A DNA stretch of 64,000 bases from CAYTGM01 sp964437365 (GTDB lineage Bacteria > Sumerlaeota > Sumerlaeia > SLMS01), in the NCBI GenBank assembly GCA_964437365.1, contig CAYTGM010000007.1, positions 62,001-126,000 of the forward strand. The letters are read 5' to 3'. The position numbers and the translations under genes are program-made. This document shows positions 36,356 through 44,988 of this stretch, in pieces. Below the pieces are notes generated by a model. The model worked only from the letters and a program-made list of their open reading frames with translations. It searched no databases and was not told where the DNA came from. Each line of letters opens with the position of its first letter. Position 1 is the first letter of the stretch.

Positions 36356-37285
36356 TCAGATTTTCATCGCGTGGGGAGAAGGAGCCGTATCTTTGGGGAT
36401 ATCCAGCGAGTTTGATAGTTTACGTCGGCGAAAATACTCCTTCAGGGAGTCTTTCCAGTGGGGCAACAGTCCAAGGCCTAATTTTTCATACCGTTCATTA
36501 GACAGGACGGAGTAATGTGGGCGTTTTGCGGCGGAGCGGAACTGTTCACTGAGAATGGGCTTCAGCGTAAGTCCCTGGCGATCCGCTACAGAGAAAATTT
36601 GCCGGGCGAACTCATACCAGGAGCAATCGCCGCTGTTGGTGACATGGTAAATGCCGTATGCATTCACATCGAGAAGATTAACGAGAGCCTGTGCGAGATC
36701 GAAGGTGAATGTTGGACGCCCTATCTGATCATTTACAAGGGAGAGTGTTGAGCGTGCCTCGCTGACCCGTAGCATTGTTTCAATGAAGTTTCGAGTATAG
36801 TCGCCACCGAGGCCGCTGAGCCAGCTCGTGCGAACGACCTTGTGTTTCTCCAGAAGAGTTTGAATGTAAGTTTCGCCAAGAAGTTTAGTCATCCCGTAGA
36901 CATTGAGGGGACCTGTTGGATCGTCCACATGGTAGGGACTCTTTTTTTCTCCCGAGAAAACAAAGTCTGTGGAGAGGTAAATCAATTCGATGTCCAGTTC
37001 GCGGCAGAAGAACGCCAGGTTCTTGGTTCCCTCTGCGTTGACCTGATAGGCAATGAGAGACTCTTTTTCCGCACTGTCGACCAGTGTATAGGCGGCCGTG
37101 TGGATGATGTGTGTGGGACAGTTGGCAGTCAGCGTTTTCTTCACCTGACCCAGCTGCGTGATATCGAGGTTGTTAATTGTCGTTGGGATAACTCGGATAT
37201 GATCGTCCCGCTCGAGGAGTCTCACGACCTCTGATCCCAGCATTCCATCTGCGCCTGTTACAAGTACCGTTTTCAATCCATTCAT
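36356..37285 (-). CDS. rmlD: dTDP-4-dehydrorhamnose reductase
   Basis: I start at the ATG at 37285 (309 residues), which opens directly into the Rossmann strand MNGLKTVLVTGADGMLGSEV; an ATG at 37369 would add 28 residues of non-conserved sequence. The active site is YGMTK (after VFSGEKKSPYHVDDPTGPLNV), preceded by IHTAAYTLVDSAEKE, a well-known RmlD segment. The enzyme reduces dTDP-4-dehydro-L-rhamnose to dTDP-L-rhamnose for cell-envelope glycans. It is the more canonical of two such genes in the window. It stands alone, with a terminator behind it and no rmlA-C nearby. Confidence 0.9.
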   Translation of the reverse strand: MNGLKTVLVTGADGMLGSEVVRLLERDDHIRVIPTTINNLDITQLGQVKKTLTANCPTHIIHTAAYTLVDSAEKESLIAYQVNAEGTKNLAFFCRELDIELIYLSTDFVFSGEKKSPYHVDDPTGPLNVYGMTKLLGETYIQTLLEKHKVVRTSWLSGLGGDYTRNFIETMLRVSEARSTLSLVNDQIGRPTFTFDLAQALVNLLDVNAYGIYHVTNSGDCSWYEFARQIFSVADRQGLTLKPILSEQFRSAAKRPHYSVLSNERYEKLGLGLLPHWKDSLKEYFRRRKLSNSLDIPKDTAPSPHAMKI

Positions 37286-37553
37286 CCTTGGTGCGTGTCT
37301 CTTCCAACTGCCTTCCAGTAGCGTCGGGACTTTTAGTATGTTACCTTTCCATGAATAAAAGCTACACAAATATTAAGGCAATTAAGTGTCCTCTTTCTTA
37401 TGAATGTTGAGTTCGAGGGTTTCACCGCGAAACCTGTCGGAACAGCTAGAGAGGTCTGTTAGGCTTGCATCTGCTGACAAAGGTTTGATGAAATCATGTT
37501 GATCTCCTGAATGAACTGAAGGTTGCATGAACACATCATAGATTTAAGGATGA

Positions 37554-37907
37554 GTGAGCTTGGATACGGAACAGGACAAACTGGAGGAAAAAGAAGAGGT
37601 CATCATTGAACTCCAGAAACAGATCTTCGATTATGAAGAGAATGAGAGCAAACTCAAGGAAGAGATTGCGGAGAAAGATGAAGTGATTCGGGAACTCATG
37701 GGTCAGATGGAAGGCACAACTGGCTCGGAGAACTCGGATGATTCAGATGATGATAAGGATGAAATTATCCGCGAACAGATGAATCAAATCTTCGAACTGA
37801 CGGAAAAGGTTGAGTCGCTCGAGGAACAGTTGCAAAAGGCGGCGGAGAATTTGAAAGAGCTCGATTCTCTTCAAGACCAATTAAAAAATATTATCGAGGA
37901 CGAATAA
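37554..37907 (+). CDS. Small acidic coiled-coil protein
   Basis: A 117-residue protein starting with GTG at 37554 after a TAAGGA site. Two heptad-rich coiled coils (EEKEEVIIELQKQIFDYEEN and EQMNQIFELTEKVESLEEQL) are separated by an acidic spacer of Ser, Asp and Lys. It has no signal peptide or membrane helix and no known family. The next gene, a lipoprotein, follows 19 bases later, and hpt after that, so it opens a plus-strand run of four genes. The ATG four bases upstream of the GTG is out of frame. The role is unknown. Confidence 0.65.
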   Translation: MSLDTEQDKLEEKEEVIIELQKQIFDYEENESKLKEEIAEKDEVIRELMGQMEGTTGSENSDDSDDDKDEIIREQMNQIFELTEKVESLEEQLQKAAENLKELDSLQDQLKNIIEDE

Positions 37908-37926
37908 GGTTTCCAACCTCTTTCAT

Positions 37927-38514
37927 ATGCCGTTCTTCAAACTTACTTTGACCATCGTTCTTTTCTTCGCCGTTGGGTGTGCCAAAGAGCAGATCCCCCG
38001 TCCCATCAATCCAGATCCCCTTTTCTCTCTTAATGTGGCGGAAGTCCCACCAGACTGGCCTCTTGAAGAGAAAGACTGGTCACTCAACCCTTACATCGCC
38101 GCTCAACAGCAGCGTACCTATCAGCTGAATGGTATCCCCGATTACTTCTACATTTTCTGGAATCGCGATGGAAGACCCATTACAAATAAAGAGTTCAGCC
38201 AGGAACAATGGGTGAATAGAAATAACAATCGTCGCCGTGAAGGACCTCAGGACATCGGCTGGATCTACCTTGACCAGGAGAAAGTTTTTCGCTTCTCACG
38301 ACGTGGCATTCAGGAACTGGACCTCACCGATCAAATCGAGACCATCATCGACTACGGTGACCCGGAAGATATCAAAACAGCAAATGATACCCTGGGAGAT
38401 TCAACCACCATCTATACTTATTACAGCGAAGGAAAGGTCTATACCTTCAAAGATGGTGTCCTTATCCGAGAAGAAAACCAGCCTGTGATCGATGGTTTCT
38501 ATATGAAGCATTAA
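37927..38514 (+). CDS. Putative lipoprotein of unknown function
   Basis: A 195-residue protein with a lipoprotein signal: a hydrophobic run of about 13 residues and the lipobox AVGC, with lipidation on Cys 18. The mature part is rich in Trp, Tyr and charged residues (DWPLEEKDWSLNPYIAAQQQ; DYFYIFWNRDGRPITNKEF), and repeats of short beta-like phrases suggest a compact beta domain near the C-terminus (YTYYSEGKVYTFKDGVLI). I recognise no family. It sits between the coiled-coil gene and hpt with 17-19-base gaps. Confidence 0.75.
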   Translation: MPFFKLTLTIVLFFAVGCAKEQIPRPINPDPLFSLNVAEVPPDWPLEEKDWSLNPYIAAQQQRTYQLNGIPDYFYIFWNRDGRPITNKEFSQEQWVNRNNNRRREGPQDIGWIYLDQEKVFRFSRRGIQELDLTDQIETIIDYGDPEDIKTANDTLGDSTTIYTYYSEGKVYTFKDGVLIREENQPVIDGFYMKH

Positions 38515-38531
38515 GGAAGAGCAGATCAGTT

Positions 38532-39098
38532 ATGCCCACTCACTCAGCAAACCTAAGCGACGACATTGAGGAAATCATCCTCGACCCGGAGAAAATCGCC
38601 GGGCGTATTCAGGAAATGGGACAACAGATTTCCAAGGATTACCAAGGCAAAGACCTGGTACTTGTCGGTATCCTTCGTGGAGCCCTTGTCTTTCTATCCG
38701 ACCTCTCACGAGCTATCGATATTCCCCACTCCTGGGACATGGTTGGGGCTTCTTCTTACGGCTCGGCCACTTCCAGCAGCGGGCGTGTCCAGATCACGAA
38801 AGATGTCGAAGTCAACCTGCGCGGCAAAGATGTGATCGTTATCGAGGATATCTATGATTCAGGTCGAACACTGACAGCAATCAGTGACCTGCTGAAGGTT
38901 CATCATCCTCGAAGCGTTGCCCTGTGCACATTCCTTTGGAAAAAGAAGGCTTCGCGCTCCGCCATCTCTGAAATTCAGTACCGGGGTTTTGAAATCGATG
39001 ATAAGTTTGTTGTCGGGTACGGGCTGGACTTTGATGAGAAATACCGCAACCTTCCCTATGTAGGCATCCTGAAGAAAGAAGTCTACGAGGACGCCTGA
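38532..39098 (+). CDS. hpt: Hypoxanthine phosphoribosyltransferase
   Basis: A 188-residue type I phosphoribosyltransferase. The PRPP-binding motif VIVIEDIYDSGRTL lies at about residues 101-114, with the acidic pair before the DSGRT loop; KASRSAISEIQYRGFEIDDKFVVGYGLDFDEKYRNLP is the hypoxanthine/guanine type C-terminal pattern. The enzyme salvages hypoxanthine and guanine to IMP and GMP. It is part of a short plus-strand run after a lipoprotein and before a small conserved gene, separated from both by fewer than 20 bases. Confidence 0.95.
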   Translation: MPTHSANLSDDIEEIILDPEKIAGRIQEMGQQISKDYQGKDLVLVGILRGALVFLSDLSRAIDIPHSWDMVGASSYGSATSSSGRVQITKDVEVNLRGKDVIVIEDIYDSGRTLTAISDLLKVHHPRSVALCTFLWKKKASRSAISEIQYRGFEIDDKFVVGYGLDFDEKYRNLPYVGILKKEVYEDA

Positions 39099-39113
39099 GG
39101 ATCCGAAGTTTTC

Positions 39114-39422
39114 ATGGCTGATAAGGAACGAACCCCCGAGGAAATTAACGCCCGGCTCGCTGCGAAGAACATGCGAAAAGGCATCAAAGGCGTCCTGGAT
39201 CGCTGGGATCCCCTGTCTTTAAGGGGCCTTCCTGGATTCGAGAACGAATATAATGATCATGTCGGCCCTCTGTTTGTCCTGGTGAGGAAAGGGGCCGAGC
39301 CGATGGAGATTGCCCGCCACTTGAATCGACTTATGGTTGAGGAGTGGGGTCTTCAGGAGGACCGGGAGACATGTCTTCAGGTCGCGGAGAAAGTCCACCG
39401 ATGCGGGCAGCTGACTCCCTGA
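39114..39422 (+). CDS. Small conserved protein, DUF1871-like
   Basis: A 102-residue soluble protein. The centre reads DRWDPLSLRGLPGFENEYNDH and continues with helices ending EEWGLQEDRETCLQVAEKVH, a pattern that resembles the DUF1871 family (short proteins with an N-terminal WDP segment). It has no catalytic motif. It starts 16 bases after hpt and is probably translated from the same message. The family label is tentative and the role unknown. Confidence 0.55.
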   Translation: MADKERTPEEINARLAAKNMRKGIKGVLDRWDPLSLRGLPGFENEYNDHVGPLFVLVRKGAEPMEIARHLNRLMVEEWGLQEDRETCLQVAEKVHRCGQLTP

Positions 39423-39494
39423 TCCAAGAGCAGACCAACCGAGTTCGCTTTAAGCCAGAATCTAAAAGTAACCGTTTTCACTATTCAGGAGTTG

Positions 39495-39534
39495 ACGCGT
39501 AAGAACTTACCGTTGAAATTTTTTACGCGTTTTT
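39495..39534 (+). terminator. Possible terminator after the hpt run
   Basis: An 8-base-pair perfect stem (ACGCGTAA with TTACGCGT) encloses a 20-base loop and is followed by four T. It lies 73 bases after the stop at 39422 and 67 before the phosphatase gene. The loop is long for a terminator, so a regulatory hairpin is an alternative. Confidence 0.4.
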
Positions 39535-39600
39535 CGCGAACTTGGAAAATTTGTTAATGCACAAGTTCAATCCACTTCTCAATTACCGACCATATAATCA

Positions 39601-41001
39601 ATGAGCGAACCGAACCAGCTAAAGGATGAAATTAACGGGCTGAAGAACGAGCTCGCGAGCCTTCGCCGCCAATCGACCGTACAGCTCGCCAGGCTCAGGG
39701 ACAACGACCTGCGAACCAGCTATCTCCAGTCTATTATCACCGTCGTTGATTCACTTATTTCCTGTGAGAACATCGAACACCTGTTTAATACCGCTCTTCG
39801 CGAGGCCCATAAGAAGTTCGGACTCAACCGCTGCGGCCTCTATTTTCAGGAGAGACAATATATTTACGCAACCATCGGAGAAATTGATCAGGAGAACAAC
39901 TTTCGACTCTCAACAGAATCCTGGGAACAGGATGATATCTGGAGAATCAGGTTTCGCCCCTACGGTCCAGAAGAAACCCGTTGGCAAACAGACAATTCGA
40001 CGGGGCTGAGACCTGCTGATAAGGATGTGGACAAGTCCGCATTCCGAATGATTTTCTATCAGATCGTGAATTCGAGGCACCGCGCAGTGGCTGTTCTCGG
40101 AGCCAAAATCCCCAAGACTCGCTACGAAGATGTTAATGATGAGGTTAAAGAGTTCCTTAAGCTTTATTGTTCAATCCTTGGTGAAGTGATCGAAACAAAG
40201 CAGGTTGAGAAAAGACTGAGAGAGAGTGAATTGCGGCTCAAGTCTGCCCTGAACAGCAGTCGCAACCAGGTTGAAGAAATCGCCAGCGTCCACCGCCGAC
40301 TCCTGCCTGCTCGATATGAACCAATGGGTGGCCTCGAGATTGTTGCGCGTTGTAACCCCTCCGCAGATGTTGGTGGTGATTTCTATTTCTCTCGAGAGCT
40401 CAAGGACGGGCGCGTGCTTTTCTGTATATCAGACGTCTCTGGTCACGGTGCTATGGCAGCTACCACCACATCGATCGCTCACGCCCTGTTAAGCACCGCT
40501 CTCATAGAGATGAAGGATAGAGAAGGACCAGCCGCTGTTATTGATCGACTCAACCGCTGGCTGACCAATGAAATCGGACAGGAACAATTCCTGACCCTCT
40601 GGATGGGGATCTTTTCTCCCGACGATGAAACCCTCACCTATTGCAGCTGCGCACATCCCCCCGCCGTTCTTCTGAAACCAGGTGAGAAACCTTCTTACCT
40701 CGTGCAGGAAACAGGGCTGCCTGTTGGCCTGTCTGGGGTCGATGTGACGATCCCTAAGGAACAGACAATCGAATTTGAACTAGGCGACCGCCTGATTCTC
40801 TATACGGACGGTTGGACCGAATCACCTTCCTATGAGGGACGGCTTCTCTCTGGTGACGAATTGCTTCGGTTCTTTGGCGAATCCGAGATGCAGCCCATCA
40901 AACAGGTGATCGATATTCTATTCATGGAATTTGAACGCCACGCCGCGAACAGTGTCATTCGCGATGACATGACAATCCTCATCGCTGACCGATACATGTA
41001 A
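39601..41001 (+). CDS. SpoIIE/RsbU-type Ser/Thr phosphatase with N-terminal sensor region
   Basis: A 466-residue protein. A short coiled coil (residues 5-35) leads into a GAF-like sensor region (about 40-205, DSLISCENIEHLFNTALREA) and a second coiled coil, and then the PP2C-type SpoIIE domain from about 235. Metal-binding acidic residues occur in NPSADVGGDFYF and SDVSGHGAMAATTT, with LILYTDGWTESP and RDDMTILIADRY near the end. These phosphatases dephosphorylate anti-anti-sigma factors; none is adjacent. It has no membrane segment. Two Ser/Thr kinases elsewhere in the window could oppose it, but that is inference. Confidence 0.9.
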   Translation: MSEPNQLKDEINGLKNELASLRRQSTVQLARLRDNDLRTSYLQSIITVVDSLISCENIEHLFNTALREAHKKFGLNRCGLYFQERQYIYATIGEIDQENNFRLSTESWEQDDIWRIRFRPYGPEETRWQTDNSTGLRPADKDVDKSAFRMIFYQIVNSRHRAVAVLGAKIPKTRYEDVNDEVKEFLKLYCSILGEVIETKQVEKRLRESELRLKSALNSSRNQVEEIASVHRRLLPARYEPMGGLEIVARCNPSADVGGDFYFSRELKDGRVLFCISDVSGHGAMAATTTSIAHALLSTALIEMKDREGPAAVIDRLNRWLTNEIGQEQFLTLWMGIFSPDDETLTYCSCAHPPAVLLKPGEKPSYLVQETGLPVGLSGVDVTIPKEQTIEFELGDRLILYTDGWTESPSYEGRLLSGDELLRFFGESEMQPIKQVIDILFMEFERHAANSVIRDDMTILIADRYM

Positions 41002-41032
41002 AGCAATTCGCAGAAGGCTCTGCTCGTAGCCA

Positions 41033-41055
41033 GTCTGTATTGGACAGGAATTTTA
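41033..41055 (-). repeat. Dispersed intergenic repeat, partial copy B
   Basis: A short match to the dispersed repeat found at 27793-27882, 49080-49170 and 63901-63973. On the minus strand it reads ATTCCTGTCC, then a CTGGCTACGAGCA block. Only the left part of the unit is recognisable. It occupies the gap between the phosphatase and rhodanese genes. Confidence 0.6.
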
Positions 41056-41168
41056 GCAGTCACTTTGGGCAGCAAATTCGCAATCGTGTTGATAGTTTGT
41101 AGAAAAGGAACTATTGAAACAATTGTATTTGTCACAGGATGGAAAGAGCTCATCCACTCTCTCTTACT

Positions 41169-41540
41169 TCACCCTTCTGTTTCAACACCCTCTTCCTTAA
41201 ACGCTCTCCAGCCGCCAGCCACGCTGAAGACATTTGTATAGCCCATTTTCTGCAGGTTGTCCGCCGCCAGTGCAGAACGGAACCCACCACCGCAATAAAG
41301 GTAGAGAGGAGTGTCGTGTTCGGGGTACTGAGCTTCCACGTCTCGCTCGATGACTCCTTTGCCCAAGTGGACGGCACCTTTCACATGACCTGCTGCATAT
41401 TCTGATTCCTCACGGACATCGACGATCACAGCTTTGGAGTTTTTGCTCGCAGCTTCCATGGTTTCCTTTACGGAGGCTTCCTTAATGCGCGTCTTCGCAT
41501 CATCCACAACTTTCAAGAATCCTGGTGCGTGATTTTTCAT
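41169..41540 (-). CDS. Single-domain rhodanese
   Basis: A 123-residue sulfurtransferase domain. The active-site loop is YCGGGFRS with the catalytic Cys near residue 84, preceded by VIVDVREESEYAAGHVKGAV, the usual rhodanese opening. It moves sulfane sulfur from donors such as thiosulfate or persulfides to thiols. The start overlaps the nadD stop by four bases (ATGA type), so it is translated as the last gene of a DUF1844-nadD-rhodanese operon. No signal peptide is present. Confidence 0.9.
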   Translation of the reverse strand: MKNHAPGFLKVVDDAKTRIKEASVKETMEAASKNSKAVIVDVREESEYAAGHVKGAVHLGKGVIERDVEAQYPEHDTPLYLYCGGGFRSALAADNLQKMGYTNVFSVAGGWRAFKEEGVETEG

Positions 41541-42109
41541 GAGAGTACTTTCCTTTCGGCCTGATAGAGGCGGTGCTGTTGTATATAGACTCTGACGATG
41601 GGAGGAATGAGATTGCTGACGTCCTCTCCATTTTTAAGTAACTCGCGTACGTCGGAACTGCTGATAGGAGGCAGGGCTCCTGGTTTATCAGACCCCCGCT
41701 CATCAGGTAACAGTCGCGGAACACGGAGGATAGGTGCAAGCTTGAGAACCTTCTTTCCTTCTTTCCAGTCGTGAATCTGATCGGCAACGTCGGTACCAGC
41801 AATCATGCGAAACTCAGAATCGGGGTACTCAACCTTCAGAAGGTTCAAGGTATCGATCATATAGCTCATCCCTTCTCGGTCTTCCACGGCACTCACATCA
41901 ACGAAATCTGAAAAACGCTGTACAAGACGCTGACACATCTCGAGTCGGTGGGGAAGGCTTGCGGATGCTTTCTTTCCGAAGGCGTGCTGACCGACGGGAA
42001 CCATCACCACACGGTCGACCTCACCCATTTCGAGGGCCCAGAGGCAAACCATAAAGTGGCCCAGGTGAGGCGGGTCAAAACTTCCTCCAAAAACACCAAT
42101 ACGCAGCAC
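41537..42109 (-). CDS. nadD: Nicotinate-nucleotide adenylyltransferase
   Basis: A 190-residue enzyme that adenylates nicotinate mononucleotide to deamido-NAD in NAD synthesis. The N-terminal GVFGGSFDPPHLGH (residues 5-18) is the nucleotidyltransferase motif with its HxGH signature, and ISSSDVRELLKNGEDVSNLIP is the C-terminal ISSTxIR motif. Length is normal. It sits between a DUF1844 gene two bases upstream and a rhodanese with which its stop overlaps, so it is in a tight three-gene operon. Confidence 0.95.
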   Translation of the reverse strand: MLRIGVFGGSFDPPHLGHFMVCLWALEMGEVDRVVMVPVGQHAFGKKASASLPHRLEMCQRLVQRFSDFVDVSAVEDREGMSYMIDTLNLLKVEYPDSEFRMIAGTDVADQIHDWKEGKKVLKLAPILRVPRLLPDERGSDKPGALPPISSSDVRELLKNGEDVSNLIPPIVRVYIQQHRLYQAERKVLS

Positions 42110-42111
42110 GG

Positions 42112-42372
42112 TCAGGCCTCCCTGGCGGCATCGATAGACTTTTGAAGGCTGTCAATGAGCTCACCGAGGATCTCAGACTCTTTGTCTGTCCGGTTTCCCT
42201 CAGTCTTCTCGCTCAAGATACACAAAAGGTCGAGTTCGTACTGAGCCTGGGATAAATCCACAGGATTCGGTTGACCTGTTGCAGGGTTTGGAACGAGCCC
42301 AAGGTGCAGCATGGCCTGAAGGTGATGTATTTGAAAAAGAACAAATAGACTGGGTTGCGGTCTTTCTTTCAT
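42112..42372 (-). CDS. DUF1844 family protein
   Basis: I start at the ATG at 42372 (86 residues), because it opens the conserved part; an ATG at 42444 would add 24 unrelated residues and overlap the neighbouring divergent gene. The pattern HLQAMLHLGLVPNP and LDLLCILSEKTEGNRTDKE matches DUF1844, a small helical family widespread in several bacterial phyla and often near nadD-like and SAM-related genes. No function has been established. It heads the nadD-rhodanese operon. Confidence 0.8.
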   Translation of the reverse strand: MKERPQPSLFVLFQIHHLQAMLHLGLVPNPATGQPNPVDLSQAQYELDLLCILSEKTEGNRTDKESEILGELIDSLQKSIDAAREA

Positions 42373-42426
42373 CGTTTTACTTTCTGCCTCTCCTGAAGTT
42401 GCGGCAAATCCTAACCAGGTGAATGA

Positions 42427-44850
42427 ATTATCACTGATCAGCAAGAAATAGAGACAAAACTTTTCCCTGAACTACTCAAGTTCTGGCTTTGCCTGCTGGG
42501 TTCCATGGTGGTTCTCCACGGCGGCCTGCTGTGGGGCAGTCAGGTGCTTTCCGGGGGTGATCTGACCAACTATTTCATCCCGGTCCGGGAAGGTCAGCTC
42601 GAACGCGGCTGGTTTGTCGGCTGGCAACCCGAGACGTTTTCCGGAAGACCACTTCTGGATGATATTCAGTCCGGCTTCTACTATCCGCTCAACTGGCTCC
42701 ACCTGATTATACCTTCGGTAGAGCTTTGCTTTACCTTTCTCACCATGCTTCATCTGGTGATCGGAGCAACCGGGTTCTTTCTTCTGACAAGAAAAGAAAC
42801 GGGCTTTTATGGGTCAACGCTCGCCGGTGTTCTTTATGCCTGCTGTGGTTATCAGATTCTCCGCCTCACGAACGGTGTTGTTCTGTTCAATTATGCGCTG
42901 GCATGGATCCCCTGGATGTGGATGGCCACTCGGGAAGTCAGTCTCTCTCATCGCACTGGATTGTCTAATCTTGGCAAACTGATTATCTTCGGTTTCCTTC
43001 AGATCGCCGTGGGAGCTCCTCAGATCGTACAGATCACCTGGTTTGGACTCGGGTTCCTCATTCTCTTTCGGTTGATTTCAGAGTCAGATTGGAAAGAGCG
43101 GAGTTCTATAGCGGTCGCCTTTATTTGTGCCGGGATTCTTTCTCTTGTGGCCGCTCTGCCCACGCTGGTCTCCGCCTTTCGGTTTATTGGTGAAGCAGCG
43201 GAACGTGGCCTTGCAGATCGCTGGGCGTATTTGTCTGATGGATCGCTTCACCCTCGCGTGATGCTCACGTGGATATTTCCTGAAATCTTTGGCGATGGAA
43301 ACTCAGAAGAGTACTATTGGGGGTCAGGTGTTGGGTATATTGAAACGAATATTTATATGGGAGTTCTTCCCATCTTCCTGGCCATTTTTGCTGTCTATCT
43401 CAAGTTTGTAAATGGTGGAAGAAGAGTCTTCTATACGAAGGAATATGTTCAAATCGCAGCCTTGCTTGTCGCAGGAATACTGGGGCTTCTCATCGCTCTT
43501 GGTTCTCATGGATTCCTTTTCTATATACTCGTTGAGGGCGTACCAAGCTTTGACTTTTTTCGTGTACCTGCAAGATGGATCTTCTGGCTTGTCTTTGGTA
43601 CAGTTTATTTCTCTGCCTATGGACTGGAAGCTTTACTTGATCGGAAGAACCTGGGTCTTAGGTCCTGGTTGCTTCCAGCGGGAATACTCCTCTTTCTGAT
43701 ACTGCTTGTATCTTTCAGTGTGAAGCCCCTTATGTATGTTTGCGGAGTCGCCAATTTTCTTGGCCAACGTTCTGCTGGGCAGGGTGATTCCGTCTATGCA
43801 GAGCTTTTTTCCAGTGCCTACAAGTCTGTGTTCTTCACCTTGATTATTTCAGGTGCCATTGTCCTGATCGTTTCTGCGTATATCAAAGGTGGGTTGAAGA
43901 AGAATGTTTTCCTGGCCCTGGTGGCATTTCTCTTTCTGGTTGATATGTACAAGTTCTGGATGCCCTACGATCAAGTCATAACGACCGGAACAACGAGTGA
44001 AGAGGTAACGACTGAGGCAACCTACCACAAAGCTGAGCGAAGGTATTTTGATGAGTTCTACTATCCAGAAACCAGGCTGATCAAGAATTTACAAAGTACA
44101 CCCAACCTTGGCCGGGTGCACTTTAATGACCTTCTCTATTCACACTTCTTTGACCAGTTTAACCGGGAATTTATTCACGAACGACCAATCGTCCACGACA
44201 TCAATATTACCAGGGGATATCAACAGCTTCACCTGGAGTCATATAGACAGGACTTCTACTCCTCTTTTCCCCTACCTGACGGTGAGTTTGGTGCCTTCTT
44301 CCGACAGCAGAGGATTGGCGACCGAAACTTTCTGGACGCGTATAATGTCACACATTTTCTTACTTACCCCGTTCCAGAGTTCGAAGAAGACCTGAAAGAA
44401 CTTGGTCTCGTGCCTCTTGGTACGGTGAATGAACACGGTATGCTGATTTATGGTAATCCACATGCGCGAGGGTGGGCCTGGGTTTCAGACGAAGAAGAAT
44501 TCATGACTGCGGAACCTATGGAGGAGGGCGCCGCAGTCGATGTGGAAGCTTTTGACCCCGACCTTTTCTCCTTCACAATTCGAGTGGATCAGCCATGCTG
44601 GTTGCATATATCTTCCCCTGACTACTCTGGGTGGAAGCTGGAGGTTGTTGAGCAGACCAATGGCCCAGTCGAGGCAAAGAACTCCCGTTCGGTCTACTTA
44701 CCAGATACCGGAGAATATAAGGTCACAAGACGCTTTGAGAATGTGGGATTGAAGATGACTTTTCTTATTCCTTCCTTCCTTGTTTTCTTACTAGGCCTTG
44801 CTTTGTCTCTTGTGAATATGAGGGCTGTAAGAACTCCAGGAATCAAATAG
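42427..44850 (+). CDS. YfhO-like polytopic membrane protein, probable non-AUG start
   Basis: About 12 hydrophobic helices followed by a soluble C-terminal region of roughly 250 residues. The first loop has GGDLTNYFIPVREGQLERG and SGFYYPLNWLHLI, typical of YfhO-type GT-C proteins that glycosylate teichoic-acid-like polymers or other envelope glycans. The ATG at 42505 would begin inside the first membrane helix. In the same frame, 26 more codons without stop reach back to 42427 (ATT), completing that helix, and AGGTG sits five bases before that ATT. No ATG, GTG or TTG lies in between. I therefore use the ATT, with 807 residues; the ATG (781 residues) is the conservative choice. Confidence 0.75.
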   Translation: MITDQQEIETKLFPELLKFWLCLLGSMVVLHGGLLWGSQVLSGGDLTNYFIPVREGQLERGWFVGWQPETFSGRPLLDDIQSGFYYPLNWLHLIIPSVELCFTFLTMLHLVIGATGFFLLTRKETGFYGSTLAGVLYACCGYQILRLTNGVVLFNYALAWIPWMWMATREVSLSHRTGLSNLGKLIIFGFLQIAVGAPQIVQITWFGLGFLILFRLISESDWKERSSIAVAFICAGILSLVAALPTLVSAFRFIGEAAERGLADRWAYLSDGSLHPRVMLTWIFPEIFGDGNSEEYYWGSGVGYIETNIYMGVLPIFLAIFAVYLKFVNGGRRVFYTKEYVQIAALLVAGILGLLIALGSHGFLFYILVEGVPSFDFFRVPARWIFWLVFGTVYFSAYGLEALLDRKNLGLRSWLLPAGILLFLILLVSFSVKPLMYVCGVANFLGQRSAGQGDSVYAELFSSAYKSVFFTLIISGAIVLIVSAYIKGGLKKNVFLALVAFLFLVDMYKFWMPYDQVITTGTTSEEVTTEATYHKAERRYFDEFYYPETRLIKNLQSTPNLGRVHFNDLLYSHFFDQFNREFIHERPIVHDINITRGYQQLHLESYRQDFYSSFPLPDGEFGAFFRQQRIGDRNFLDAYNVTHFLTYPVPEFEEDLKELGLVPLGTVNEHGMLIYGNPHARGWAWVSDEEEFMTAEPMEEGAAVDVEAFDPDLFSFTIRVDQPCWLHISSPDYSGWKLEVVEQTNGPVEAKNSRSVYLPDTGEYKVTRRFENVGLKMTFLIPSFLVFLLGLALSLVNMRAVRTPGIK

Positions 44851-44988
44851 TCGCGACGGCAGAGGGTCAGGAACTCCTTGAATTCTTCTCTCCTTTAAAA
44901 CAGATGCTTGACGCTGATCTGCCACTCTGGAAAGCCTCCACCATTCCCCAGAACCGATACCGGGACCTCGAAAAGACCAGCTTCATCC

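Noticed and set aside
37550..37552. ATG four bases upstream of the coiled-coil gene start
   Set aside because: It is out of frame with the coiled-coil protein; the GTG at 37554 is in frame with a good ribosome-binding site.
41600..41802. Minus-strand frame overlapping nadD
   Set aside because: It is a shadow of nadD in another frame without family features.
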